Under the pieces are notes generated by a model. That model saw only the letters and a program-made list of their open reading frames with translations. It had not been told where the DNA came from and searched no databases. Both the position numbers and the translations under genes were made by a program. From CAVTWH01 sp963794685 (GTDB lineage: Bacteria; Actinomycetota; Actinomycetes; Mycobacteriales; Micromonosporaceae), in contig CAWCFK010000013.1 of the NCBI GenBank assembly GCA_963794685.1, positions 326,819 to 390,818 of the forward strand: a stretch of 64,000 nucleotides of DNA, read 5' to 3'. Positions 1 through 11,700 of this stretch are shown one piece after another. Within the stretch, counting starts at the first letter, position 1. Each line of letters opens with the position of its first letter.

Positions 1-2734
1 GGGCCCCGAACGGCACCGGCCGGCACGCATCGTCCAGCAGGTGGAACCGGGTGTTGTCGATCGGGGTGCCGACCGTTACCGGCCGGTGCCGGCGTACCCG
101 CCACGCCGAGGACCAGATCGTCGTCTCGGTCGGGCCGTACAGGTTCCACACCTCGTCGGCGCGGGCGAGCAGCTTCTCGGCCAGTTCCGGGGTGAGCGCC
201 TCGCCGCCGCAGAGCAGCCGTACCCCGAGCCGGCGCGTCCAGCCCGCGGACAGCAGCAGCCGCCAGGTGGCCGGGGTGGCCTGCATGATGGTGATCGACG
301 GCTGCTCCAGCCGCTCCCGCAGCCGGATGCCGTCGCGCGCCACGTCGGCCGGAACGATCTCGACGCTGCCGCCGACGGTCAACGGCAGCAGCAGTTCGAG
401 CCCGGCGATGTCGAAGCTCACCGTGGTGACCGCGAGCAGCCGGTCGTCAGGCCCGCAGCCCGGCCGCCGGGCCATCGCGCACAGGAAGTTGACCAGGCTG
501 CCCTGGCTGACCTCGACCCCCTTGGGCTGCCCGGTCGAGCCCGACGTGTAGAGCACGTAGGCCAGCCGGTCGTCGAACCGGGCGGGCGCCTGTGTGCCGA
601 CCCCTGGCACGGCCGGGACGTCTGCCGCCCAGTCGAGTTCGTCGACGGCGAGCACCTCGAGCCCGTCGCGGGCCGGCAGGCGACCGACGGTACCGGCGTC
701 CACCAGCACGGTGCGCAGGTCCGCGTCGGCCATGATGAACCGCAGCCGGTCCACCGGCAGGTCGGGGTCGAGGGGCACGTAGGCGCGGCCGGCCCGGTGC
801 ACCGCCAGCATCGCCACCACCAGATCGGCACCCCGGTCGAGCAGGAGGCCGACCAGGGTGTCCCCGGCGGTGCGCAGCCGGCTGGCCAGGATGTCGACCC
901 GACGGGCGAGTTCGCGGTACGTGAGCTGCTGCCGCTCGTCCGCCAGCGCCAGCCGGTCGGGCTCCCGGGCGGCCTGGTCCAGCACCAGGTCGACGGCGGT
1001 GCGGTGGCACGGGTGGTCGGCCGCCGTGTCGTTGGCCCGGTGCACCAGCTCGCGCTCGCGCGCGGTGACCAGCTCCAGCTCGCCGATGCTCAGTTCGGGC
1101 CGGGCGGCCAGCTGCCGCACCGCCTCCCGGTAGTGCCCGGCCAGGCGCTCGGCGGTCGACCGGTCGAACCGCTCCGGGTCGTACTTGACGTGCACCAGCG
1201 CCCCGTCGCCGCGTACCACGACCTCGACCACCAGGCCCTGTTCGCCCTCCTGGGTCAGGCCCAGCGCGTCGGTGAACAGCGTCTGGTCGGCCGCCATGTC
1301 CAGGTCCCGGCCGACGCCCTGTTGCAGGTAGAAGCCGATGCCGAAGTCGACCGGCGCGCCGGCCGCGGCACGCAGGTCGTCGACCACGCAGGCGAACGGG
1401 TACCCGCCGTGGTCGGCGGCGTCCTGCGCGGCCTCGAAGACGTCGCGGAACAGTTGGGCGCCGGTGCGCTCCGCCGGGCAGTCCACCCGCAGCACCACCG
1501 GGTTGATCAGGTAGCCGACCGTCCGGTCGAAGTGCTGCGTCGGCCGGCCGTCGGTGGGTACCGTCACGCAGATGTCCCGCTGCCCGGTGTAGCGGTGCAG
1601 CAGCGCCACATACGCCGCGAAGACGACGCCGAACGCGGTGACGCCGGTGTCCCGGGCCGCCGCGCGCACCGCCGCCCACACCGGCGGCTCCAACTCGATC
1701 CGTACGCTCTCGCCACGCACCTGCGCCGCTCCGGCCGGGTGCCGGTCGACCAACCGGTCCAGCAGCTGCGACGTGGCGGCGCCGGTCAGCCGGTCCGCCC
1801 AGTACCGGCGCTCCCGCTCGCCCTGGGCGCCGGCCAGCAGGTCGCGCTGCCAATCGACGAACTGCCGGTACGGGGTGGCCGGCGGCCCGGGCACCGGTTG
1901 CCGGCCCGCGACGACGCTCTCGTAGTGGTCGACGATCTCCCGCAGCAGCAGATGGCTGGACACCCCGTCGGTGATCAGGTGGTGGAAGACCAGCAGGAGC
2001 AGCGCGTCGCCGGCCGAGGTGGTCAGGTGGTACGCCCGGTACAGCGGCTCCCGCTCCAGGTCAAATGGTGTGCGTACCAGCGACCGGATCCGGGCGGACA
2101 GGTCGTCCGCGGTGACCTGCAGCCGGTCCAGTTCGATGTCCCGGTCGACGATCACCTGCACCGGCCCGCGGGGCGTCGGCCGCACGTTCATCCGCAGGAT
2201 CTCGTGCCGCCGCACCACGGCGGAGAGCGCGCTGCGCAACACCTCGGGGTCGGTACCGGGCCGCAGGCGCAGCGCCAGTGGCAGGTTGTACGCCGTGGTG
2301 GTCGGTGTGTTCTCGTGGATGGCCCACAGCGCGGCCTGGCCCCGGCTGAGCGGGAACGGCTCGCCATCGGGCCGGCCGCCCGTCAGCGGCACTGCACCCG
2401 CCGACAGCGCCGCATCCACGGATAGGGCCGCGCCGTCCGACAGAGCTGCGCCGTCAGATAGGGCCGCGCCACCGGATCGCCCCGTGCCATCGGATTGTGC
2501 CGCGCCATCGGATCGTGCCGTGCCATCGGATCGTGCCGTGCCATCGGATCGTGCCGTGCCATCGGATTCTGCCGCGCTGTCGGGTGGTGCCGCGCCGTCG
2601 GGTGGTGTCGACCGGCCCGGCGGCGGCGGTTCGGGACTGGCCGCGAGCAGGGCGCGCAGTAGCGGCAGGGCCTGCTCCTCGGTGGCCCGACCCGCCGCGA
2701 CCGCGGCGAGGATCTCGCCGATGACGGCGGTCAC
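1..2734 (-). CDS. NRPS, docking-condensation-adenylation(Gly), C-terminus outside window
   Basis: The nonribosomal peptide synthetase that follows PKS B. Its GTG start overlaps the PKS B stop by 4 bp (GTGA), and the frame stays open to base 1. Order: an N-terminal amphipathic helix with an EEQALPLL-type docking motif; a linker of S-D-G-T-A-R-like repeats; a condensation domain with PLSRGQ and an intact HHLITDG active site near 1960; and an adenylation domain with YTSGSTGQPKG and NLYGPTETT. Aligning the A domain to GrsA by eye gives specificity residues D-I-L-Q-L-G-L-I-W, the known glycine code in PKS/NRPS hybrids. The C domain should therefore condense the polyketide acyl chain from the last ACP of PKS B with glycine. 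The rest of the A domain, its PCP and anything further lie outside the window. Confidence 0.93.
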   Translation of the reverse strand, partial: MTAVIGEILAAVAAGRATEEQALPLLRALLAASPEPPPPGRSTPPDGAAPPDSAAESDGTARSDGTARSDGTARSDGAAQSDGTGRSGGAALSDGAALSDGAALSVDAALSAGAVPLTGGRPDGEPFPLSRGQAALWAIHENTPTTTAYNLPLALRLRPGTDPEVLRSALSAVVRRHEILRMNVRPTPRGPVQVIVDRDIELDRLQVTADDLSARIRSLVRTPFDLEREPLYRAYHLTTSAGDALLLLVFHHLITDGVSSHLLLREIVDHYESVVAGRQPVPGPPATPYRQFVDWQRDLLAGAQGERERRYWADRLTGAATSQLLDRLVDRHPAGAAQVRGESVRIELEPPVWAAVRAAARDTGVTAFGVVFAAYVALLHRYTGQRDICVTVPTDGRPTQHFDRTVGYLINPVVLRVDCPAERTGAQLFRDVFEAAQDAADHGGYPFACVVDDLRAAAGAPVDFGIGFYLQQGVGRDLDMAADQTLFTDALGLTQEGEQGLVVEVVVRGDGALVHVKYDPERFDRSTAERLAGHYREAVRQLAARPELSIGELELVTARERELVHRANDTAADHPCHRTAVDLVLDQAAREPDRLALADERQQLTYRELARRVDILASRLRTAGDTLVGLLLDRGADLVVAMLAVHRAGRAYVPLDPDLPVDRLRFIMADADLRTVLVDAGTVGRLPARDGLEVLAVDELDWAADVPAVPGVGTQAPARFDDRLAYVLYTSGSTGQPKGVEVSQGSLVNFLCAMARRPGCGPDDRLLAVTTVSFDIAGLELLLPLTVGGSVEIVPADVARDGIRLRERLEQPSITIMQATPATWRLLLSAGWTRRLGVRLLCGGEALTPELAEKLLARADEVWNLYGPTETTIWSSAWRVRRHRPVTVGTPIDNTRFHLLDDACRPVPFGA
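2423..2602. repeat. Ten 18-bp in-frame tandem repeats in NRPS N-terminal linker
   Basis: Ten consecutive 18-bp units, most like TCGTGCCGTGCCATCGGA on the plus strand, run without interruption. On the coding strand they encode a hexapeptide close to S-D-G-T-A-R. The outer copies are diverged and the central three are identical, as expected of unequal crossing-over or slippage. The array lies between the docking helix and the condensation domain, where a flexible linker is expected. Confidence 0.9.
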
Positions 2735-5700
2735 CGGGCCGTCCTCCCGTTCAGCGCGGCCAACGCCTGCTCGACGCTGACCTGACCGGAACGCAGGCCC
2801 CGCACCAGAATTTCCAAAACGTCGTCCCCGCCGCTCGCCGGAACCGACACCCCGTCTCCGCTCGCAGGGACCGACACTTCGCCCCCGCTCGCGTCCGGCG
2901 ACACCTCGCCCCCGCTCGCGTGGGGCAACACCTCGCCCCCGCCCGCGTGGGCCGGCACCTCGCCCCCGCTCGCGTGGGCCGGCACGTCGCCTCCGCCGCC
3001 GGGGGGCGGAAGGTTTTCTGGCTGCGGCCGGCCCCGGTCGGCTGCCGCCGCGGCGATCTGCGCGCGGTAGCCGTCCAGCAGCCGGCTGGTGAGGCGCCGG
3101 ACCGAGTCGTCGGTGGCGAAGAACCGACCCGGAATCTGGATGCCGAACTCGGCTTCCAGGCTGCGCCCCAGCCGGCGCAGGCCGAGCGAGTCCACACCGT
3201 ACTCGCTCAGCGCCCGGTCCAGCCGCAAACCGTCCGGGGTGACCCCCAGGTGTGCGGCCAGCAGCGCGCGTACCCGCTGGGTCAGGGTCGTCTCGATGTC
3301 CTGCCCTGCGGCCTCCGCTGTGCGGGACGGCGCGGGAGAGACCGGAGCGGCGGGCGTGCGCACCGCCTCGACCTGCGCCGGATCGTCGCTCCGGGCCCCC
3401 GCGGGCCCGTCGGGCGCGGGGCCGTCCGTCGCGGGAGCCGCCGCCAGGCCGTATCCGTCGACCTGGAGCTCGTCGAACGCCGGCCCCGGCCGGATCCAGA
3501 ACCGCTGGGCGGCGAAGGGGTAGCTGGGCAGCGGGATGCGGCGCGGCGCTCGTCCCGCCCACAGGGCCGACCAGTCGATCGACGCGCCGCCCACCCAGAG
3601 CCGCGCCAGCTTGTCCAGGTTCCCGGCGGCGAGCACCAGCCGCAGGTACTCACCCCCCTCGGGGCCGTCGAGCAGCAGATCGACGCCGCCCCGACGGTCG
3701 CCCGAGCCGGTCCACACCCCGGGTACCGCATCGGCGCCGGCCAGCCAGCGGAACAGCTTGTCGCGCAGCCCGGCCGCGTCGTCGGCCACGACCGCGAGCC
3801 GCTGCGCCATCTCCTCCCGACCGGTCTGCAGCGTGTAGCTCACGGCGGCGAGGTCGACCGCGTCCGCGCCGTCCAGCCACCGGACCAGCCGCTCGGCGTA
3901 GGCGCGCAGCCGGTCACCGTCGCGGGCCGACAGGACGAACAGTCCGGGGCCCGGGGCCGGATCCACCGGCGGTGGGGACGCCACCGGCTCCTCGACGACC
4001 ACGTGGGCGTTCACTCCGCCGAGGCCGAAGGAGCTCACCCCGGCGCGGCGCGGCACCTCCCGGCCCTGGCCGTCGGTCGGCCGCAGCCACGCTCGGTTGC
4101 CGCGCGGCACGTGGAACGGGCTGCCGTCCAGCCGCAGGTACGGATTGAGCTGCTCGATGTGCAGGTTCCCGGGCACCGTGCCGTGCCGCATCGCAAGCAG
4201 CACCTTGAGCAGACCGGCGATCCCCGCACCGGCCTCCAGGTGGCCCGTGTTGCTCTTGACCGCGCCCAGCGCGCAGTGCGGCTCGCTGGCCGGCGGCGCC
4301 TGCCACCGGCGGTAGAGCTCGGCGAACGCGGTCTTCAGCCCGTCGATCTCCACCGGATCGCCCAGTGCGGTACCAGTGCCGTGGGTCTCCACGAACGTCA
4401 CGGTGCGCGGGTCGACGCCGGCCCGCTCGTGCGCCCGTACCACGGCTCTGGCCTGCGCGTCGGGGTTCGGCGCGGTCAGCGAGTTGGTCCGGCCGCCGTG
4501 GTTGATGGCACTGCCGAGCAGCGTCCCGTGGATCACATCGCCGTCGGCCAGCGCCGCGGACAGCCTCTTGAGCAGCACCACCCCGACACCTTCGGCCCGG
4601 ACGATGCCGTTGGCGCCGGCGTCGAACGTGCGGCAGCGCCCGTCCGGGCTGAGCATGTCGGCCAGGCTCATGTCCACGAACAGCGTCGGCGAGGTGATCA
4701 CGTTGACGCCGCCGGCCAGCGCCGCGACACACTCGCCGGAGCGGATCGCCTCGGCCGCCCGGTGCACGGCCACCAGGGACGAGGAACAGGCGGTGTCGAT
4801 GGTCTCGCTCGGGCCATGCAGGTCCAGCAGGTACGACAGCCGGTTGGACAGCATCGCGTGCGCCCGGCCCACGGTGTTGTACCCCTCCAGGGCCACCCCG
4901 AAGGCGTGCTGCACCTCGAAGTAGTCGTAGGTGCTGGCCCCGACGAACACCGCGGTGTCCGAGCCGGCGAGGCTACCGGGCCGGATCCCGGCGTCCTCGA
5001 TACACGCCCAGGCGGTCTGCAGGAACAGGCGGTGTTGCGGGTCCATGGCCTCGGCCTCGCGCGGGGAGATGCCGAAGAACAGCGGGTCGAAGGTGTCCAC
5101 CCGGTGGAGGAACCCGCCCCACTTCGCCCGGGTACGGAACGCGCCGGGCTCCGGGTCGCCGTAGATGCGCTGCCAGTCCCACCGGTCCGGCGGTACCTCG
5201 GTGACCAGGTCGTCGCCGTTGACCAGGTGGCTCCAGAACTCGTCCAGATCCGCCGAGCCCGGCAGCATTCCGGCCATGCCGACAATCGCCACGGGCTCGA
5301 CGTCCGGCGCCCGTCGCGCACCGGCGGCCGGTCGCTCCACGGCGGGTCGCACCACCGCGGTCGGTGGTGTGGTCGGCGTCGATTCCGGGCCGCCCCGGGG
5401 CGCGCGGACCTCGTCGGTGGCCGGGGCAGCCGGCACCGCCGGGTCGAAGCGGTCCCGCAGGTCGGCCGGGTACTGCCGGGCCAGCTTCGCGGCGATGTCG
5501 CCGACCCGGGCCAGCCCGAAGAAGAATCCCGGGGTGATGTCCAGCCCGTACCGCACGTTGCACCGGCCCGCGAGCTGCGTGTACGTGATCGAGTCGAAGC
5601 CGAACCGGCTCAGCTCGGCCGCGGGAACCAGCTCGGCCGGATCCACCCGGGCCACCTCGCAGACCAGCTCGTGCAGGTCGGCGTCGAACTGGTCCCGCCA

Positions 5701-8700
5701 CGCCGGCCGGTCCCCCGCGCCGTCGGCCGCGTCCGCGTCCGCCGTCGGATCGGCGCCGGTGACCCCGATCTCCGCCAGGAACCGTGCACTTCCCGACACC
5801 ACCGCCACCTGGACCGCCTCTCCGCCCAGCACCTGGGTCAACGCCGTGAGGCCCTGCTCGGGCCGGATCGCAGTCACGCCAGCCCGAGCCAGGCGGTCAC
5901 GGTGCCGGGCCACCAGCCCGCGCTCGCCCCAGGCGCCCCAGTTGACGACCCGGACCGGGAACGGCAGCGCGCCGGCCAACTGGTGGGCGTAGGCGTCCTG
6001 GAAGGCGCATGCGGCGGCGTACGCCGACTGCCCCGGGTTGCCGAGCCAGGACTGCACCGAGGAGAAGAACGCCAGGAAGTCCAGCGGATGGCCACCGAAC
6101 ACCTGCGCCACGGCCGCGCTGCCCCGGGTCTTGGCCGCCAGGCCTTCGGCCAGCTGCTCCTCGGTCAGGCCGGCAACCGCCCGGTCGCGCAGCACGTTGG
6201 CGGCGTGCAGCACCCCGTGCACCGCGCCGAACCGTTCGGTGACCACCCGGGCGGCCGTGGCGAGCGCGGCGGGGTCGCTCGCGTCGGCGCTCAGGTAGAC
6301 GGCGTGCCGGCCGGTCGGATCGATGCCGGCGAGGCGGGCACGCCGGTCGGCGTCCAGCGGCGAGCGGCCGATCAGCGCCACCCGCGCGCCGTACCGGTCG
6401 ATCAGGTGCGCGGCGACCGCCGAGCCGATCTCGCCGAGGCCACCGATCAGCACGTACCCGCCGCCGGTGCGCAACCGGTCGACGGCCGGTCCGGGCTGCG
6501 CGAACGGGGTGAGGACCGGTCGGAGCAGGCGACCCTCGCGCAGGGCGAGCGTCTGCGGGCCGCCGGACACCGCGCCCAGCACGCCGTCGACCGTACGGGC
6601 GGCGTCGGTGTCCAGTTCGCCACCGGCCACGTCGACGGTGATGACCCGCCAGTGTTCGTACTCCCGGCGCAGTGCCCGGGCGAAGCCCGACAGCGCCGCC
6701 CCGCCCGGCTGCCGGACCGGGTGCCCGGCCACCGCGCAGCCGTCGGCGGTGACCACGACGAGCAGCCGCGCGTGGCCGGCTCCGGGGCCGCTGGCCAGCC
6801 GCTTGACGATTCGCAACAGCGGCAGGACCAGCTCCGCACCGGCGGCGGCCGGGTCTGCGTCGGCGCCGGACAGCCCGAGGAACCAGACCGCGGCCGGTTC
6901 GCGCAACCGGTCGAGGTCCGCCCCGCTGGATGCGGCGGACACCCGCAGCACGCGGTGCCCGCCCAGCCGCGCCTCGACGGCCGCCGCCAGCGGGGCCGCG
7001 GCCGCGGTGTGCACCACCCAGACCGGCCCGTCGTCCGACCGCGGCGCCGCCCCGGGACCGGCGCCGGACACGGTCACCCAGGCCGGCCGGTACATGAGCC
7101 CGTCAGCTCCGCCCGCCTTCACCGGGCCATCCGCCGCCGGACCGATGGGTGCCGGATCCGTTGGTGCCGGATCCGTTGGTGCGGGGCCATCCGCCGCCGG
7201 GCCGATCGACTCGCTGCCCCCGGTCACCAGGCCGCTCGACGCTGTGCCGTTCGACGCCGGGAGCCAGCACCTGCGGCGCTCGAACGGATAGGTCGGCAGT
7301 GGTACCAGCGGCGGCGCTGGGTCCGGAGTCACACCGCGCCAGTCGGAGAGGGCTCCGGCCACCCAGCGCGCCGCGGCGTCGTCCAGCCCGACGGTGGTCC
7401 CGGCGACCCCGCCGCTGCCGACCTGGGCGGTGCCCGTGTGCCAGCGGCCGGCCGGCGCTCCGGCTGCGAAGCGGGACAGTGCGTCGACCAGCTCCTCGCG
7501 GGAGGCGGCCACCGTCGCGAACCGGTGCTCCAGCGCGTCCCGGCCGACCCGCAGCGTGTGGGCCACCGCCGGCAGGCCGAGCTCCGGCCGGCTGCGCAGG
7601 TGCCGGGCCAGGTTGTCGGCGTAGCGGCGCAGCGCCTGAGGGGTCCGGGCGGACAGCACGAACAGCGCCGGCCCGGCCGGCTGGCCGGCGGGCGGCTGCT
7701 CGGCCCGTTCCAGCACGACGTGCGCGTTCACCCCGCCGTACCCGAACGAACTCACCCCGGCCCGCAGCGGCACCTCGCGGCCCTGCCGGTCACGCGCCGG
7801 CCGCCACCCGGTCGCCTCGGTGGCCAGGTAGAAGGGGCTGCCGTCCAGTTCCAGGTACGGGTTGGGCCGGGTCACGTGCAGGGTCGGCGGCAGGACGCCG
7901 TGCTCCATGGCCAGCAGCACCTTCAGCACTCCGGCGATGCCGGCCGCGGACTCCAGGTGCCCGATGTTGCTCTTGACCGTCCCGAGTGCGCAGTACGGAC
8001 GGTCCACGGCGGCGTCGCCCAGCAGTTCGGCGAAGGCCGTGCGGAGGCCGTTCACCTCGACCGGGTCACCGAGCGGCGTCCCGGTGCCGTGCGCCTCGAT
8101 GTAGCTGACAGTGCTCGGATCGATGCCGGCCCGCCGGTACGCGGTGACCAGCATCCGGGCCTGCCCGAGCGGATTCGGCGCCGTCAGCGACCGGGCCCGG
8201 CCGCCGTGGCTGACCGCACTGCCCAGCAGCCAGCCGCGCACCCGGTGCCGCGCAGCCCGTCGCTCGCCGGTCAGCACGACCAGGCCCAGCCCCTCGCCGC
8301 GGACGAAGCCGTCGGCCGCCGCGTCGAAGGTGCGGCACCGGCCGGTGGGGCTGAGCATGCCGGTGCGGCTGAGCAGGGCGTAGTTGCGCGGCGAGAGCAG
8401 CAGGTTGACCCCACCGGCCACCGCCACCGCGCACTCCCCGCTGGCCACCGCCGCGGCCGCCCGGTGCAGCGCGACCAGCGAGCTGGAGCAGCCGGTGTTC
8501 ACCGGTTCGCTCGGTCCGTGCAGGTCCAGCAGGTGGGAGACGCGGTTGACCAGGATGGAGTGGGCGTTGGCGGTCGCGCCGTAGACGGTCACCGCCGGAT
8601 CCGCGTCGTGGCCGAGCTCCTGGTAGTCGTTCGAGCCGACGCCGATGAACAGGCCGGTGTCGGAACCGGCGAGGCTGCCCGGAGCGATACCGGCGTCCTC

Positions 8701-11700
8701 CAGCGCCGTCCACACGCCCTCCAGCACCAGCCGGTGCTGCGGATCCATGTCGTCCGCCTCGGCCGGGCTGATGCCGAAGAACAGCGGGTCGAACCGGTCC
8801 ACGCCGGTGACGAAGCCGCCCCACCGGCCGTGCACCTCGTTGCCGGCGAGGCGGCGGTACGCGGTGCGCCAGTCCCACCGGTCGGCCGGTACCTCGCCGA
8901 CGAGGTCGTCGCCGTTGACCAGGTGGGTCCAGAACTCGTCCAGGTCGGCCGAGCCCGGCAGCAGGCCGGCCATGCCGACGATCGCGACCCGGCCAGCGGC
9001 GCCGGACCCGGACCGATCCGCCGGTTCCGGCACGGCCGCCGGTAGCACCGCCGGGGCTGCCTGCTCGGGCTCCCGGACGCCATCCGGGGATTGCGTCACC
9101 GCATCGGCGCGCACGGCGTGTGGGTACCGGTCGCGCAGCCGGTCGACGAGGGCCCGCAGCGTCGGCGTCTCGTAGAACACGGTGGGCGCCAGGTCAGTGC
9201 CGTACCGGTCGTTGAGCCGGTTGGCGAGCATGGTGTAGCTGACCGAGTCGAACCCGAACTCGCCCAGCTCCCGATCGAGGTCCAGCTCCGTGGGCTCCAG
9301 CCCGGAAGCCTCCGCCGCCAGGGCGAGGATCTCGCCGTACAGGCCGTCGCGCCGGTCGTCGCCCGGCGCGACGGCCTGCGCGCCCGGCCCGACCGCCGGC
9401 CCGCCGACCGGTACCCGGGCCACGATGACGTGCTGGAAGTTCCGGCCCGCCGGCCCGCCGTCCGGCGCCGCGGTGACCTCGCCATAGCCGGCCGCGGCGA
9501 GGCGGCGCCCCCAGCCGGGCAGGTCCAGCAGCGGCGATCCGGGCAGCCGGTGCTCCGGATCGTCGTGCTGCCACCAGCCGTCGAACAGCCCGTAGGTCGC
9601 GGTACCCGGCAGCGTGACGCTGGTCAGCTCGTTGAGCACCAGCAGCCCGCCGGGGCGCAGCAGGGTGTTCAGGTGGTGCAGGGCGCGTTCGACGTTGCGG
9701 GTCGCGTGCACCGCGTTGGCCGCGATCACCAGGTCGTAGCCGTACGCCTCGAAGCCCTGTCCGGCCGGGTCGCGGTCCGCGTCGAGCCGGCGGAAGCGCA
9801 GGTACGGACGGTCCGCGCCGTACTCCCGCCGGCCGTGGTCGAGAAACGCCGCGGACAGGTCGGTGTACCAGTACTCCAGCCGCTCGCCGTACCTGTCGAG
9901 GGCGGACAGCACGGCCGCCGTCGTACCGCCGGTCCCGGCGCCGACCTCCAGGATGCGCACCGGCCGCGGCGGGTGCTGGGGCAGCCGCCGGACGACCTCA
10001 CCGGCGACCGCGTCGGCGAGCAGGTCGTTGTAGACGTCGCTGATCGGGTTGCCCTTGTAGACGCGCTCCATCAGCGAGGTGCCCGACCGGGGGAACAGCA
10101 GGTCGGTGGCGAGCACCCGACCGCGCAGCAGGTCGGGGTAGCGGGACAGGCACAGCGCCAACAGCCGGGGGAAGACCGCGACCTCGGGGTGCCGCGCGGC
10201 GAGCGCGGCGAGCGCGGCCGCCGGATCCGCCGGGACGGCGGCCAGCGCCGCGGGCTCGGGGAGGTAGCCGTCGCCCCGCCGGGCCAGGTGCCCCGCAGCC
10301 GCCATCGACCGGATCAGCTCGCCGACCAGGCCGTGATAGCGGGGTACCGGCTGTAGCCGGCCGAGCAGCGTGTCGAGGTCCGCCACGCTGTCCTGCGCCG
10401 GCCAGCCGCCCATGGCGGTGAACAGGCGCAGCAGCCAGCCGTGCGCCAGGCGGGTCAGCTCACCGTTCAGCTCGTGGAACGACTCGATGGTGGCCCGCTC
10501 GGCCGGTGTGGCGCCCCGCACCGGGGACGGCGCCGGTACGCCCATCCGGGCCAGCAGCTCGTCGCTGGCCGGTACCGCGACGGGCTGCACCGTGTCGCCG
10601 GCCAGTACCCGCAGCGTCGTCTGCCACCCGGCCGCCACCGAGATGGGTCGGAATCCGGAGCGGGTCAGCCGGTCGGCATGCCCGGGGCCGGCGACGGCGC
10701 CCGCCCCGGCCCAGTACCCCCAGTTCACGCTGCGCACCCGGTAGGGCGCGGCGGCGGCGAGGGTGTGCGCGTAGGCGTCGGCGAAGGTTGATCCGGCGGC
10801 GTACCCGGCGAGTCCGGGATCGCCGAGGAACGACTGCGCCGAGGAGAAGACCACCAGGAAGTCCAACGGGTCGGCGCCGAAGACCTCGGCCAGCGCCACC
10901 AGCGCCGCCGACTTGGCGGCCACGGCCTCGTCGAACGAACGGTCGTCGAGGTCGCGCACCAGGTGGTCGTTGCGCACCGCAGCGCAGTGGAAGACCCCGC
11001 GCAGCACACCGACCCGGTCCCGGACGCCCTGCGCCACCGCGCGCACCGCGACCGGGTCGGCGACGTCGACCGGCAGGTAGGTCAGCCGCGTCCCGGTCGG
11101 GTCCACCTCGGCCAGCCTCGCCTGTACGGCCGCCGCCGGCCGACGACCGAGCAGCACCACCCGGGCGTCGTAGCCGGTGACGAGGCGGTTCGCCAGCGCC
11201 AGGCCGATACCGCCGGCGCCACCGGCGATCAGGTAGCCGCCGCTGGCGCGGATCGTCGGGCCGGCCGGCTCGGGTAGGGCGATCCGACCCAGGGCCTCGC
11301 GGTACCGCAACGGCCCCCGGTAGGCGATGCGGGCGCCACGGAGGTCCGGCTCGTCGAGCAGCCGGCCGGCCACCTGCGCCGCGACCGGGTCGCCGTCGCC
11401 GGGCAGCCGGACCAGGTCCACGTCGATGTGCGGGACGCACCACTGTGGATGCTCGTTCTCCAGCACCCGGGCCAGGCCGATCAGTCCGGCCGCCCACGGG
11501 TTGCGCACCGGCGTACCAGCCGCCGGGCAGGCATGGTTGGTGATGACCCGCCAGGTCAGCGGCGATCGGCCGGCCAACGGCCCGACCACGTCGCGCGCCA
11601 GCCGCAGCAGCGCGCGGACCCCGGCCTCCTGCTGGCGGGCGAGCAGCCGACCCGGCTCGTCGGCGGCCCCCGCCAGGTCCAGCAGCCCGCCGAGGAACCA

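Noticed and set aside
2920..9045. Long plus-strand open frame of 2041 codons, and others such as 41-2425 and 19976-23833
   Set aside because: They lie antisense to well-recognised PKS and NRPS domains, lack any family motifs and are rich in Arg, Gly, Val and Pro, as expected of a mirror frame in GC-rich DNA.
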